Assembly: GCF_900239185.1 (NCBI RefSeq)
Contig: NZ_OENA01000016.1
Location: 1 to 64,000, forward strand
Reading direction: 5' to 3'
Source of the DNA: Tenacibaculum finnmarkense
Lineage (GTDB): Bacteria; Bacteroidota; Bacteroidia; Flavobacteriales; Flavobacteriaceae
Length of the DNA stretch: 64,000 nt
In this document: positions 28,001-35,961 of the stretch, one piece after another
Numbering within the stretch: the stretch's first letter is position 1
How the letters are laid out: every line of letters begins with the position of its first letter
The notes under the pieces: generated by a model
Told to the model about the DNA's origin: nothing
Database searches by the model: none
Seen by the model: the letters and a program-made list of their open reading frames with translations, nothing else
Translations under genes and position numbers: made by a program

Positions 28001-28050
28001 AGAATTTCTTCTGCTTGTTGAATTGCTATTTTTATTTGATTGTAATTCAT
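25021..28050 (-). CDS. APH kinase / M23 / class III aminotransferase fusion (predicted hydroxylysine kinase plus phospho-lyase)
   Basis: The 1009-aa protein has three parts. Residues about 1-340 are an APH/choline-kinase-like fold: Lys in YILKISRPN, catalytic loop VVHNDANDNNVIV and metal motif AIDYGDAIYT. Residues about 420-570 are an M23 domain with intact zinc ligands (HLGTDFW and HLHFQV). Residues about 590-1009 are a class III PLP aminotransferase fold with the Schiff-base K849 in TIGKPLGNGHP. In vertebrates, hydroxylysine kinase (APH family) and 5-phosphohydroxylysine phospho-lyase (class III aminotransferase family) are separate proteins for consecutive steps. Here they would be fused, within a collagen amino-acid island. 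Ethanolamine phosphate is the main alternative substrate. Confidence 0.85.
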   Translation of the reverse strand: MNYNQIKIAIQQAEEILLKTYNIKGTASELPGELDFNFRIKTPNSEGYILKISRPNEEENYLDFQQKLLQYVAENNAEIIAPKVIKDIEGNVISTIIDAFGNTRKVRLLSWISGRVWSSVNPQLDSLRFSLGEQCGLLTKALHGFEHPQAKREFVWDVAQSLWTKKHINLFENEQKEIISYFQNNFENNKTSYDLLRKSVVHNDANDNNVIVSKELVNPTVKAAIDYGDAIYTQVINDVAIACAYAVMKHNEPLESALSFIKGYHQNFPLQEKELAHLYDAIAMRLVISVTKSAINKIEEPNNKYLLISEKPAWEVLEKWREIHPDFAEYNFRIACDFSAHPNEKKFENWSLQHTFSLENLFPTVQKQLIYPLDLSVSSTWIGHEKEANNLALFQFKIDELQKENPTKIIGGGYLEPRVFYTADAYQKTGNNGKESRTIHLGTDFWLPKNTAVHAILDGEVVIASDNQGDKNYGGLLVLKHQADNFEFYTLYGHNSPKSVQKHTIGDRILKGEKIAELGAVSENGNWVPHLHFQVLLSLFDLKTDFPGVAYLKEIEVWKSVCPNPNLLFKSDELAENNTISNNDLIKYRKQHLGKSLSLQYKTPIKMVRGAGQYLIDQFGNKYLDTVNNVAHVGHENYNVVKAGQNQMSLINTNSRYLHENINELAKELIETLPPELNVLHFVNSGSEANELAIRMAKAVTGEKDIIASEIGYHGNANMCIDISSYKFDGKGGNGAPEYTQIFPLADSFRGKYRGENTAKKYAEEVQKCIDTIQEKGRNVGAFIIEPIISCGGQVELPTGFLSEAYQKIRKVDGVCISDEVQTGCGRMGKTFWGFQLHNVVPDIVTIGKPLGNGHPIAAVACTQKVADAFANGMEYFNTFGGNPVSCAIATEVIRTVKRDKLQENALEVGEYLKSALKELSNQFPIIGDVRGQGLFLGVEFVDSQLNPLASQADYVAARMKNHGILMSTDGADHNVLKIKPPIIFTKENAEEVLFYLKKIMKEDFMKVD

Positions 28051-28164
28051 AATTATTTTTTATAAAACTATAATTAGAGATGCTGTTTTTTTATCCGAAG
28101 AAAAAATATTTTATTTTTAAAGATTAGCCGAAATCAGCCAAAATTATTTAAAATTACCTAAGAA

Positions 28165-29256
28165 TTATCTAAGAATAAATCCATCTTTCATCGGGTCGTT
28201 TGGGTCGATTACAAAGGTATTCATTCCTGTAATATATGCCGTTCCTGATACCTGCGGAATTACGGCGTTAAAAGAACCATATTTTGCTTGCGAAACCACC
28301 GAACCAATAAATACCGAATCGGTAATACTCTCGATACTCATGGTTTGATTAAAATCAATTTCGTTTCTTTTTTTATGAATTGCCATTCTTCCTGAAACTC
28401 CCGAACCTGTTGGGCAACGATCTACTTCTCCTTCGGCAAAAATACAGACATTTCTACTGTCATTTCCTGAAGGTTGTTTGTTATTATCAATAAAAATAGT
28501 TCCGTATAAAAAGCTCAAATCGGCTTCTAAAGGATGTATAATTTCAGAATCATTTTGCATTACGGCATGTTTTATTTTCATTCCGTTGGCAATTAAATCA
28601 CGATACGAATTGCTACTTAAATCAAAATTAAAATTGTTTTTTGCCATATCAACATAGGCATAAAAAGCACCGCCGTAAGCTAAATCGTAGGTTACAGTTC
28701 CTAAACCTTCAACTTCAACGGTTTTGTCTAAACCAACCACAAAACTCGGTACACAATGAAAACGAACACCTGTTACTTTGCCATTTTTTACGTTCGCAAA
28801 CGAGGTAATTCGTCCGCAAGGCGCATCAATTTTTAAAATATTTTCGCCTTCTTTTACTTCAATCCAATTCATTTCAACAGCCAAAGTAGAAATAGCTATA
28901 ATCGCATGACCGCACATGGTTGAATAGCCTTCATTATGAAGAAATATAATGCCAAAATCGCCTATTTCTTCCTTATTTTGATTGTTTTCTTTCGGATTTG
29001 GAGGCAGTAAAATACAGCCGTACATATCAGGATGTCCACGAGGTTCAAACATTAAAGCGGTTCGTAAATTATCATAATTTTCTTTGCAATAACGTCTGTA
29101 TTCTAAAACAGAATTCCCTTTTAATTCAGGAAATCCATCAACAATTACACGCAAGGGTTCTCCGCCTGTGTGCATGTCGATTGTTTTAATTTGCAACCAA
29201 TTTTCGTTTGGCTTAAAAGTTGTTTTTGAAAGTATATTTTGATATGTTTTACTCAT
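28165..29256 (-). CDS. trans-3-hydroxy-L-proline dehydratase (proline racemase family)
   Basis: This 363-aa paralogue of the epimerase at 17967 keeps the first catalytic cysteine (C115 in STMCGHAII) but has threonine at the second site (T283 in DRCPTGSG). The Cys/Thr pair is the mark of trans-3-hydroxy-L-proline dehydratases such as human L3HYPDH, which give 1-pyrroline-2-carboxylate. The next gene upstream on the same strand encodes a matching reductase. 3-Hydroxyproline is a minor collagen residue, which fits the island. Confidence 0.9.
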   Translation of the reverse strand: MSKTYQNILSKTTFKPNENWLQIKTIDMHTGGEPLRVIVDGFPELKGNSVLEYRRYCKENYDNLRTALMFEPRGHPDMYGCILLPPNPKENNQNKEEIGDFGIIFLHNEGYSTMCGHAIIAISTLAVEMNWIEVKEGENILKIDAPCGRITSFANVKNGKVTGVRFHCVPSFVVGLDKTVEVEGLGTVTYDLAYGGAFYAYVDMAKNNFNFDLSSNSYRDLIANGMKIKHAVMQNDSEIIHPLEADLSFLYGTIFIDNNKQPSGNDSRNVCIFAEGEVDRCPTGSGVSGRMAIHKKRNEIDFNQTMSIESITDSVFIGSVVSQAKYGSFNAVIPQVSGTAYITGMNTFVIDPNDPMKDGFILR

Positions 29257-29338
29257 TTTCGCTGCTTTTTTGCTGATTTATCACTAATTATTGCCTATTT
29301 CTTACTTGTTTTACACGAATATTGATTTACAGGATTTT

Positions 29339-30334
29339 TTACTGATTTGTATATTGATTATAGAAATAATTTGCAGCCGTTAAATCTTCTAAAGCGTGTC
29401 CTACGGATTTAAAAACGGTAATTTCATCCTCATTTTCACGTCCTTTTTTCCCTACTATTCCTTCTGATATTCCTTCTGATATTTCTTGAGATGAACACAA
29501 TTGAAATAAATCAGCTTTAATATCTTCTTCTTTTAAAATTCCTGTTTGTAACGGGATAAAAATATCGCCACTTTCTTTTAATCCACCTTGAAAAGTATCA
29601 ATATAAACCGACCCTTTTTTAATCACTTGGTCATCCGCTTCACGCATATCTTTTTTATAGGCTCCGACTAAATCAACATGTTGCCCAGCTTTTAAATATT
29701 TTCCTAAAACTAACGGCGTTTTTGACAACGTTGCACACGAAATAATATCAACTTCCGATATTTTTTCTTCAATAGTTTGAACGGCAGTTATCGTGAAATT
29801 TTCATTTTGAAGCTCCTCACAAATTGCTTGTGCTTTGCTGAAATTACGTCCCCAAATAAACACGTTTTTAATCGGACGAACCGAGGCGTGTGCTTTGATT
29901 AAATTAACAGATAAAGCACCTGTTCCTATCATTAATAATGACGAAGAATTTTCTTTGGATAAAAAAGAAGATGCCAATGCTGATGCCGATGCGGTACGTT
30001 TTACTGTTAAATTTTTGGCTTCTAAAATGGCTTTAATTGTTCCTTTAACAGCATCTAAATAAATATAAGTTCCGTTGATTGAAGGCAAATCGAATTGACT
30101 ATTTTCGGGGCTTACTGTTACTATTTTTACCCCCGCATTTTTACTAGGGTTCCATGCTGGCATTAATAATAAGGTAGAATCTGCATTAACTGCTGGGTTT
30201 GCAAAATCGTGATGATGACGCATCGGAACAAGGGTTTCTTGCGAAGAAAAAGCGGCTTTTAATTCAGTAATAAGTGCTGAAAAATTAGTGTTATTTTCTA
30301 TATAATTACTATCTATTTGAATGATTTTTTCCAT
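29339..30334 (-). CDS. 1-pyrroline-2-carboxylate reductase (ornithine cyclodeaminase/mu-crystallin family)
   Basis: The 331-aa protein has the family's N-terminal PMRHHHDFANPAV and STLLLMPAWN and a Rossmann nucleotide-binding segment (LLMIGTGALSVNLIKAHASV, FIWGRNFSKAQ). It also has the later motifs DIISCATLSKTPLVLG and GQHVDLVGAYKKDMREAD. In this context it should reduce 1-pyrroline-2-carboxylate, the product of the adjacent dehydratase, to L-proline. Ornithine cyclodeaminase is less likely given the neighbour. It is probably the first gene of the minus-strand block that runs down to 25021. Confidence 0.87.
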   Translation of the reverse strand: MEKIIQIDSNYIENNTNFSALITELKAAFSSQETLVPMRHHHDFANPAVNADSTLLLMPAWNPSKNAGVKIVTVSPENSQFDLPSINGTYIYLDAVKGTIKAILEAKNLTVKRTASASALASSFLSKENSSSLLMIGTGALSVNLIKAHASVRPIKNVFIWGRNFSKAQAICEELQNENFTITAVQTIEEKISEVDIISCATLSKTPLVLGKYLKAGQHVDLVGAYKKDMREADDQVIKKGSVYIDTFQGGLKESGDIFIPLQTGILKEEDIKADLFQLCSSQEISEGISEGIVGKKGRENEDEITVFKSVGHALEDLTAANYFYNQYTNQ

Positions 30335-30468
30335 GCTCTAAAATAACTATTTATAAAAACTTTTACATATTTTATCTATAGACAGACTAATATAAGCCGT
30401 AAACTTGTTAAAATAATACCATAACAAATACCATAAAGCCTGTATTTTTAGCAAAAAACATATATAAA

Positions 30469-31779
30469 GTGAAAAATTTACAGTTATTTATTCTTGTATC
30501 TTTAGCCGTTTTTGCATCGTGTAAAACAGCTACGGAAAACAAAATCGTATCATTTAAAGAAAAATTACAAAGTACATTTCCAAAAGCCCAGATAGATTCT
30601 ATTGAAGCTAAAGATCATTTTACGGAGGCTTACAAAGTGGTTTTAAAGCAAAATTTAGATCCTAAAAATCCATCCGAAGGAACTTTTGATCATTATATGT
30701 ATGTTTCACATGCCAACTACAACAGCCCAACGGTTTTAATTACTGATGGTTATTCTTCTAGAAATAGAACCACGGAATTAAGTAAGGTTTTTAAAGCAAA
30801 TCAAGTAATTGTAGAGTACAGAATGTATGGGAAATCAAGACCCGGTTCTATTCCTTGGAAACATTTAACAAACGATAATGCTATTGAAGATTATCATACT
30901 ATTGTAACCAAATTAAAAAGTGTTTATAGTGGTAAATGGTTATCGTCAGGAATTAGTAAAGGAGGAGAAACTACCTTAATTTACAAGGCTAAATATCCGA
31001 AAGATATTGATGTTACTGTGCCTTATGTTGCTCCATTAATTAACACCTTAGAAGACCCTAGAACCAATGATTTAATCAACTCGGTTGGTAGCGATGCTTG
31101 TAGAGCGAGTATTAAAACTTTTCAAAGAACTGTTTTAGAAAAAAGAGCGGATATCTTAAAATTATTAGCGACTTATGCGGCTAAAAACAAGATGAGTTTT
31201 ACCCAAGTTCCTTTAGAAGAAACCTTAGAATATGCCGTGTTAGAATTTCCTTTTTCTTTCTGGCAATGGGGTAGCGGAAAATGTGAAGATGTACCTACAA
31301 AAGAGGCATCATCAGAAGAATTATTTAAGTATTTGATTAAAATTTCTGGTGTTCATGTTTACAACGATGCAGGGTTTAAAAATTACTTGCCTTCTTTTTA
31401 TCAACATATGAGAGAATTAGGCTATTACGGTTTTGATTTAGCGCCTGTAAAAGATTTATTAAAAGTAGTTAAAAGCAGTACAAATAGTAGGTTTGCACCT
31501 AAAAATGTAGATTTAACCTATAATCCTGCGTACATAAAAGAAGTACGTAATTATGTAGAAACTAAAGGAAGTAATATTTTATATATTCAGGGAGCTTACG
31601 ACCCTTGGGCGGCTTGTGGACCAACACCAAAAAAAGGCGTTGATGCTTTGAAAATGGTTTTAGAAGGAGGTTCACACTTAACGAGAATTAAAAGTTTTTC
31701 TGATAAAGATCAACAAAAAATTTACGCAAAATTACAAGCTTGGTTAGGGAAAGATGTAAAATTATATCCTTTGAAATAA
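30469..31779 (+). CDS. S37-family tripeptidyl aminopeptidase, lipoprotein
   Basis: The 436-aa protein starts at GTG and has a lipoprotein signal (LFILVSLAVFASCKTA, Cys about 18). The serine peptidase motif is SSGISKGGETTL, the Asp lies in YIQGAYDPWA and the His in EGGSHLTRIK, the order seen in the S37 (PS-10/Tap) group of S28-like peptidases. These release tripeptides with a preference for proline-containing N-termini, which fits collagen peptides and the two M24 peptidases nearby. It is divergent from the reductase gene and should act in the periplasm or at the cell surface. Confidence 0.85.
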   Translation: MKNLQLFILVSLAVFASCKTATENKIVSFKEKLQSTFPKAQIDSIEAKDHFTEAYKVVLKQNLDPKNPSEGTFDHYMYVSHANYNSPTVLITDGYSSRNRTTELSKVFKANQVIVEYRMYGKSRPGSIPWKHLTNDNAIEDYHTIVTKLKSVYSGKWLSSGISKGGETTLIYKAKYPKDIDVTVPYVAPLINTLEDPRTNDLINSVGSDACRASIKTFQRTVLEKRADILKLLATYAAKNKMSFTQVPLEETLEYAVLEFPFSFWQWGSGKCEDVPTKEASSEELFKYLIKISGVHVYNDAGFKNYLPSFYQHMRELGYYGFDLAPVKDLLKVVKSSTNSRFAPKNVDLTYNPAYIKEVRNYVETKGSNILYIQGAYDPWAACGPTPKKGVDALKMVLEGGSHLTRIKSFSDKDQQKIYAKLQAWLGKDVKLYPLK

Positions 31780-31823
31780 TTAAAATAAGCTTATTTTTAT
31801 ATTGATAAATAAAATTATCACAA

Positions 31824-31856
31824 AAAAACACTTTAGAAAGCTCTAAAGTGTTTTTT
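31824..31856. terminator. Bidirectional terminator between the S37 peptidase and dsbD
   Basis: The 15-bp stem AAAAAACACTTTAGA / TCTAAAGTGTTTTTT has a short loop and lies between convergent genes. A- and T-tracts on either side allow it to work in both directions. Confidence 0.85.
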
Positions 31857-31910
31857 GATTTTATACTGTTTTGAAAAATATTAATTAGCTATTTTATTTT
31901 GCGAATTTCA

Positions 31911-33872
31911 CTATTTTTTAAAGTTTGAAATCCCTTTTTGTAACCAATTGTAATACTCAGTAGCATCGGGTGTATAAGAAGCTGGATCGATTAAATTAGC
32001 TTCATCATGCCCCATTAATACATAAAAAGGTTGCGTATTTGCTTTGTATTTTATAGTTTGTAATTCGCTCCATTTTTGCCCAATATATTTTAATTTTTTA
32101 CCAGGGTTTAACTTCGAATCTACAATTTCATCCTCTTTTAACTTTCTTTTATCATCAACATATAAAGAAATTAAAACTACGTTGTTTTTTAAGACATCTA
32201 AAACATTGGGTTTTACCCAAACATTCTGTTCCATTTTACGGCAATTTACGCAGGCATGTCCTGTAAAATCTATCATTACGGGCTTTCCTACTTTTTTAGC
32301 ATATGCCAATCCTTTGTCGTAATCATGGAATGAAATAATATCGTGTGGAGGCATTATATGTGCTCCTTCGGGCAAACCTGTAGGTATTTTTTCAACCTTA
32401 CCCATTGAAACTAATGCGGTACTTTTCTTAGTAAACCCTACTCCATATGGCGATTCACTATAATGTTGTGGTGGTGGAAAAGCGCTGATTAAATTTAAAG
32501 GTGCTCCCCATAAACCTGGCAACATATATACGGTAAAAGCTCCTACGATTAGTCCTAAAAACAATCTTCCTACTGATATATGATTTTGTGGGCTGTCGTG
32601 CGGTAATTGAATTTTCCCTAACAAATACAATGCTAAAGCACCAAATATGGCAATCCAAATAGCAATAAAAACTTCTCTTTCAAAAATATGTAATTGCAAT
32701 ACTAAATCGGCATTTGATAAAAATTTAAACGCCAAAGCTAGTTCTAAAAATCCTAGAACTACTTTTACCGTATTTAACCAACCTCCCGATTTTGGTAACG
32801 AATTTAACCAACCTGGAAATGCTGCAAACAGTGCAAATGGCAAAGCAATCGCTGATGAAAAACCTAACATCCCTACAATAGGTGCAATTCCTCCTTTTGA
32901 TGCTGACTCAACTAATAATGTTCCTACAATTGGTCCGGTGCATGAAAATGATACAATTGCTAAGGCTAATGCCATAAAAAAGATTCCTATTAAACCACCT
33001 CTATCGGCTTGAGAATCTACTTTTGTAGCCCAAGAACTTGGTAAGGTAATTTCAAAAGCGCCTAAAAATGATGTAGCAAAAACTACTAATATTAAGAAGA
33101 AAACAACGTTAAACCAAACATTGGTAGAAAGCGCATTTAAAGCATCCGCCCCAAAAATACCCGTTACTACGGTTCCTAATAATACGTATATTCCAATTAT
33201 TGATACTCCATAAATGATGGCATTTTTAATTCCTTGTGCCTTGCTTTTACTTTGTTTGGTAAAAAAGCTTACCGTCATCGGAATCATTGGAAAAACACAG
33301 GGAGTTAACAAGGCTGCAAACCCTGATAAAAAAGCGATAAAAAAGATAGCTATCATTCCTTTTTTATCTTTCTTCGTTTTATCTTTAGCAACTGATTTTA
33401 CAGAAACAGCCTTACTGATATCAAAAACTAAATCAAGTTCTTTTGGAGGTAAACACTGCTCATCTGTACAGGCAATAAATTCAACAAAAGCATTAATTTT
33501 AGTTGTTTTTGAGTCGATTAACTCAATTTTTTGTTCAAAAACAGCTTTATACGCAAATGACTTAATAGTCATTCCTTGCTCATTAAACAATTTTGTAAAT
33601 TTAGTTTTACCTTTAGGCTCTTTAGTTTTTCCGATTAATTTAATATTATTTTCTTTTTCTTGATAAAAAAAAGTGGTCGGAATTGGCCCTGCTTTAGGTA
33701 CGTCTTGCGAGTACAAACTCCACCCTTCTTTGATGGTCGCTTGAGTTATTAATTTATAATTAGAATCGGATATTTTTTCGACTTTGGTCTTCCATTGAAT
33801 AGGATTAAATATTTGACCTTTTACTGATATGGTTATCAATAAAATAAATAGTAGTATGTGGTTTTTTTTCAT
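31911..33872 (-). CDS. dsbD: Protein-disulfide reductase DsbD (cytochrome c biogenesis type)
   Basis: DsbD moves electrons from cytoplasmic thioredoxin to periplasmic thiol partners. The 653-aa product has a signal peptide, an N-terminal immunoglobulin-like domain (about 25-150) with the [11 protein letters not shown] pair, a transmembrane domain with the redox PCVF in [19 protein letters not shown], and a C-terminal thioredoxin domain with CVNC in [12 protein letters not shown]. All three redox pairs are visible. The gene directly upstream (33893-34339) encodes a free-standing copy of the N-terminal domain. Confidence 0.94.
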   Translation of the reverse strand: MKKNHILLFILLITISVKGQIFNPIQWKTKVEKISDSNYKLITQATIKEGWSLYSQDVPKAGPIPTTFFYQEKENNIKLIGKTKEPKGKTKFTKLFNEQGMTIKSFAYKAVFEQKIELIDSKTTKINAFVEFIACTDEQCLPPKELDLVFDISKAVSVKSVAKDKTKKDKKGMIAIFFIAFLSGFAALLTPCVFPMIPMTVSFFTKQSKSKAQGIKNAIIYGVSIIGIYVLLGTVVTGIFGADALNALSTNVWFNVVFFLILVVFATSFLGAFEITLPSSWATKVDSQADRGGLIGIFFMALALAIVSFSCTGPIVGTLLVESASKGGIAPIVGMLGFSSAIALPFALFAAFPGWLNSLPKSGGWLNTVKVVLGFLELALAFKFLSNADLVLQLHIFEREVFIAIWIAIFGALALYLLGKIQLPHDSPQNHISVGRLFLGLIVGAFTVYMLPGLWGAPLNLISAFPPPQHYSESPYGVGFTKKSTALVSMGKVEKIPTGLPEGAHIMPPHDIISFHDYDKGLAYAKKVGKPVMIDFTGHACVNCRKMEQNVWVKPNVLDVLKNNVVLISLYVDDKRKLKEDEIVDSKLNPGKKLKYIGQKWSELQTIKYKANTQPFYVLMGHDEANLIDPASYTPDATEYYNWLQKGISNFKK

Positions 33873-33892
33873 CGAAATTTATTTGGGGGTTT

Positions 33893-34339
33893 TTAATTAA
33901 TTTTAAAAGATAAAGTTACTTCCTCTGGCGGAAAACAAGTTTCATTTGAGCAAACCATATATTCAACAGTTCCTTTTATAACAAATTTTTCATTGGTTTT
34001 TAATCGAATTCGCTGTGTAAATACGGCTGTATTGTCAAAATATTTAATACGCATTTCAAATATTTCATCATCTATAACTTGTCCTGCGCCTTCTTTTGTT
34101 ATTCCTTGTTTTAAATAACGCTGATCTCCTGTGAAAGAAAATAAAGTGGGTATTGGCCCACCATTCGCTATTTGTTGAGAGTAAATATGCCACTCTTCAT
34201 CTAAAGTTGCTACTACTATTAATTCACTTTCTTTTTCTGAAATTTTTTCTACACTTGTAGTCCATTTTACAGGATTATCCAGTTGCCCGTAAGAAACAAA
34301 ACTTAATAGAAAGCTTAAAACTGTTAGTAATTTACTCAT
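33893..34339 (-). CDS. Stand-alone DsbD N-terminal-domain protein
   Basis: The 148-aa secreted protein has a signal peptide (LLTVLSFLLSFVSYGQ). It parallels the first 150 residues of the downstream DsbD: NPVKWTTSVEKISEKES versus [16 protein letters not shown], the GPIPT motif, and CSNETCFPPEE versus [11 protein letters not shown]. It keeps the redox cysteine pair but has no membrane or thioredoxin part. It lies 20 nt before dsbD and is co-transcribed. It probably arose by duplication and may act as an extra electron shuttle; this is inference. Confidence 0.85.
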   Translation of the reverse strand: MSKLLTVLSFLLSFVSYGQLDNPVKWTTSVEKISEKESELIVVATLDEEWHIYSQQIANGGPIPTLFSFTGDQRYLKQGITKEGAGQVIDDEIFEMRIKYFDNTAVFTQRIRLKTNEKFVIKGTVEYMVCSNETCFPPEEVTLSFKIN

Positions 34340-34453
34340 TATTATATGATTAATGGTTTTATTCTATATTTTTCGTAAAAATAACACCTTTCTACATCAA
34401 ATACGATTACATCAAAAAAAAATTTGCTGTAATTTTGAAATTTTAACAAAAAA

Positions 34454-34484
34454 AAAAGAGTAATCATTTCTGATTACTCTTTTT
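34454..34484 (-). terminator. Terminator after the first-listed initiator tRNA copy
   Basis: The stem AAAAGAGTAATCA / TGATTACTCTTTT with a 4-nt loop lies 3' of the tRNA on the minus strand and is followed there by a U-run. Confidence 0.8.
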
Positions 34485-34489
34485 AGTAG

Positions 34490-34562
<73 letters not shown>

Positions 34563-34645
34563 ATTTGTGGGTGCAAATATACAAGCTTTTATCTTACCTA
34601 CCAAATAAAATACTGATATTTTTAATTTTAATTTTCGAGCACAAA

Positions 34646-34673
34646 AAAAGCTTCACATTTCTGTGAAGCTTTT
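34646..34673 (-). terminator. Terminator after initiator tRNA copy 2
   Basis: The stem AAAAGCTTCACA / TGTGAAGCTTTT with a 4-nt loop lies 3' of the tRNA on the minus strand and has a U-tract beyond it. It is identical to the hairpin after copy 3. Confidence 0.8.
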
Positions 34674-34680
34674 GGCTTAG

Positions 34681-34753
<73 letters not shown>

Positions 34754-34834
34754 ATTTCGAGTGCAAAACTACAACCTTTTAGCATACCCACCAAATAAAA
34801 TGTGTTTTTTATTTATTTTATTTTCAAACACAAA

Positions 34835-34862
34835 AAAAGCTTCACATTTCTGTGAAGCTTTT
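34835..34862 (-). terminator. Terminator after initiator tRNA copy 3
   Basis: This is the same hairpin as at 34646-34673, with stem AAAAGCTTCACA / TGTGAAGCTTTT, directly 3' of the third tRNA copy on the minus strand. Confidence 0.8.
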
Positions 34863-34869
34863 GGCTTAG

Positions 34870-34942
<73 letters not shown>

Positions 34943-35067
34943 ATTTCGAGTGCAAAGATACGTTCTTTTATTCTATCTACCCTAATAAAATTAACTTTTA
35001 AATAGAAAAATTTCTAACTACTACAATAACAGCACTATAAAAAAATTAATTTCTAATTTAAACAGCT

Positions 35068-35075
35068 TATCTTTG
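35068..35075 (+). promoter_or_regulatory. Predicted -7 box of era promoter
   Basis: TATCTTTG is a perfect TAnnTTTG match that ends 4 nt before the era ATG. This predicts a leaderless or almost leaderless mRNA. Confidence 0.55.
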
Positions 35076-35079
35076 CCGA

Positions 35080-35961
35080 ATGACACATAAATCAGGATTT
35101 GTAAACATCATCGGAAACCCAAATGTTGGGAAATCAACTTTAATGAACGCATTAGTTGGTGAAAAATTATCAATTATTACGGCTAAAGCCCAAACCACTA
35201 GGCATCGTATTTTAGGAATTGTAAATGATGAAAATCATCAAGTTGTTTTTTCTGATACTCCAGGAATTTTAAAACCTGCTTATGAATTACAAAATTCTAT
35301 GATGGATTTTGTAAAAGCAGCTTTTGATGATGCGGATGTCTTAATTTATATGGTGGAAGTTGGCGAAAAAGAACTTAAAAATGAAGCCTTTTTTAAACGA
35401 ATTATCCACAGTGAAATTCCTGTAATTTTATTATTAAATAAAATTGACAAATCATCGCAAGAAGAGGTTGAAGAAAAAATAGAATATTGGAAAAACAAAG
35501 TGCCTAATGCTTTTGTATATGTAATTTCGGCATTAGAAAAATTTAATGTAGATGCTGTTTTTACTAAAATTATAGAATTACTTCCAGAAGGTCCTGCTTT
35601 TTATCCGAAGGATCAATTAACAGATAAACCAGAACGTTTTTTTGTAAATGAAAAAATACGTGAGAAAATATTAACGCACTATAAAAAAGAAATTCCGTAC
35701 GCTATAGAAGTAGAAACAGAAGAGTTTTTTGAAGAGGAAAATATTATTAAAATTCGTTCGATTATTATGGTAGAACGTGAAACTCAAAAAGGTATTATTA
35801 TTGGGCATAAAGGATCGGCTCTTAAACGTGTTGGAACAGAGTCTCGTAAAGATTTAGAAGTGTTTTTTGATAAAAAAGTGTTTTTAGAATTATACGTTAA
35901 AGTAAATAAAAACTGGCGTTCTAACGACAAACAGTTAAAACGCTTTGGTTATAAAGACTAA
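35080..35961 (+). CDS. era: GTPase Era
   Basis: Era binds the 3' end of 16S rRNA and assists 30S assembly. G1 GNPNVGKST is at residues 12-20, the switch region includes TTRHRILG, G3 is DTPGI and G4 is NKID. The C-terminal KH domain has the GHKGSALKRVGTESR signature. The length of 293 aa is normal. It is followed by a convergent gene whose stop overlaps its own end by 4 nt. Confidence 0.97.
   Translation: MTHKSGFVNIIGNPNVGKSTLMNALVGEKLSIITAKAQTTRHRILGIVNDENHQVVFSDTPGILKPAYELQNSMMDFVKAAFDDADVLIYMVEVGEKELKNEAFFKRIIHSEIPVILLLNKIDKSSQEEVEEKIEYWKNKVPNAFVYVISALEKFNVDAVFTKIIELLPEGPAFYPKDQLTDKPERFFVNEKIREKILTHYKKEIPYAIEVETEEFFEEENIIKIRSIIMVERETQKGIIIGHKGSALKRVGTESRKDLEVFFDKKVFLELYVKVNKNWRSNDKQLKRFGYKD

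Noticed and set aside
30469-31779. Prolyl oligopeptidase (S9) assignment
   Set aside because: The nucleophile motif GISKGG and the order of Asp and His fit the S37/S28-type group, not the S9 GxSxGG with an N-terminal propeller.
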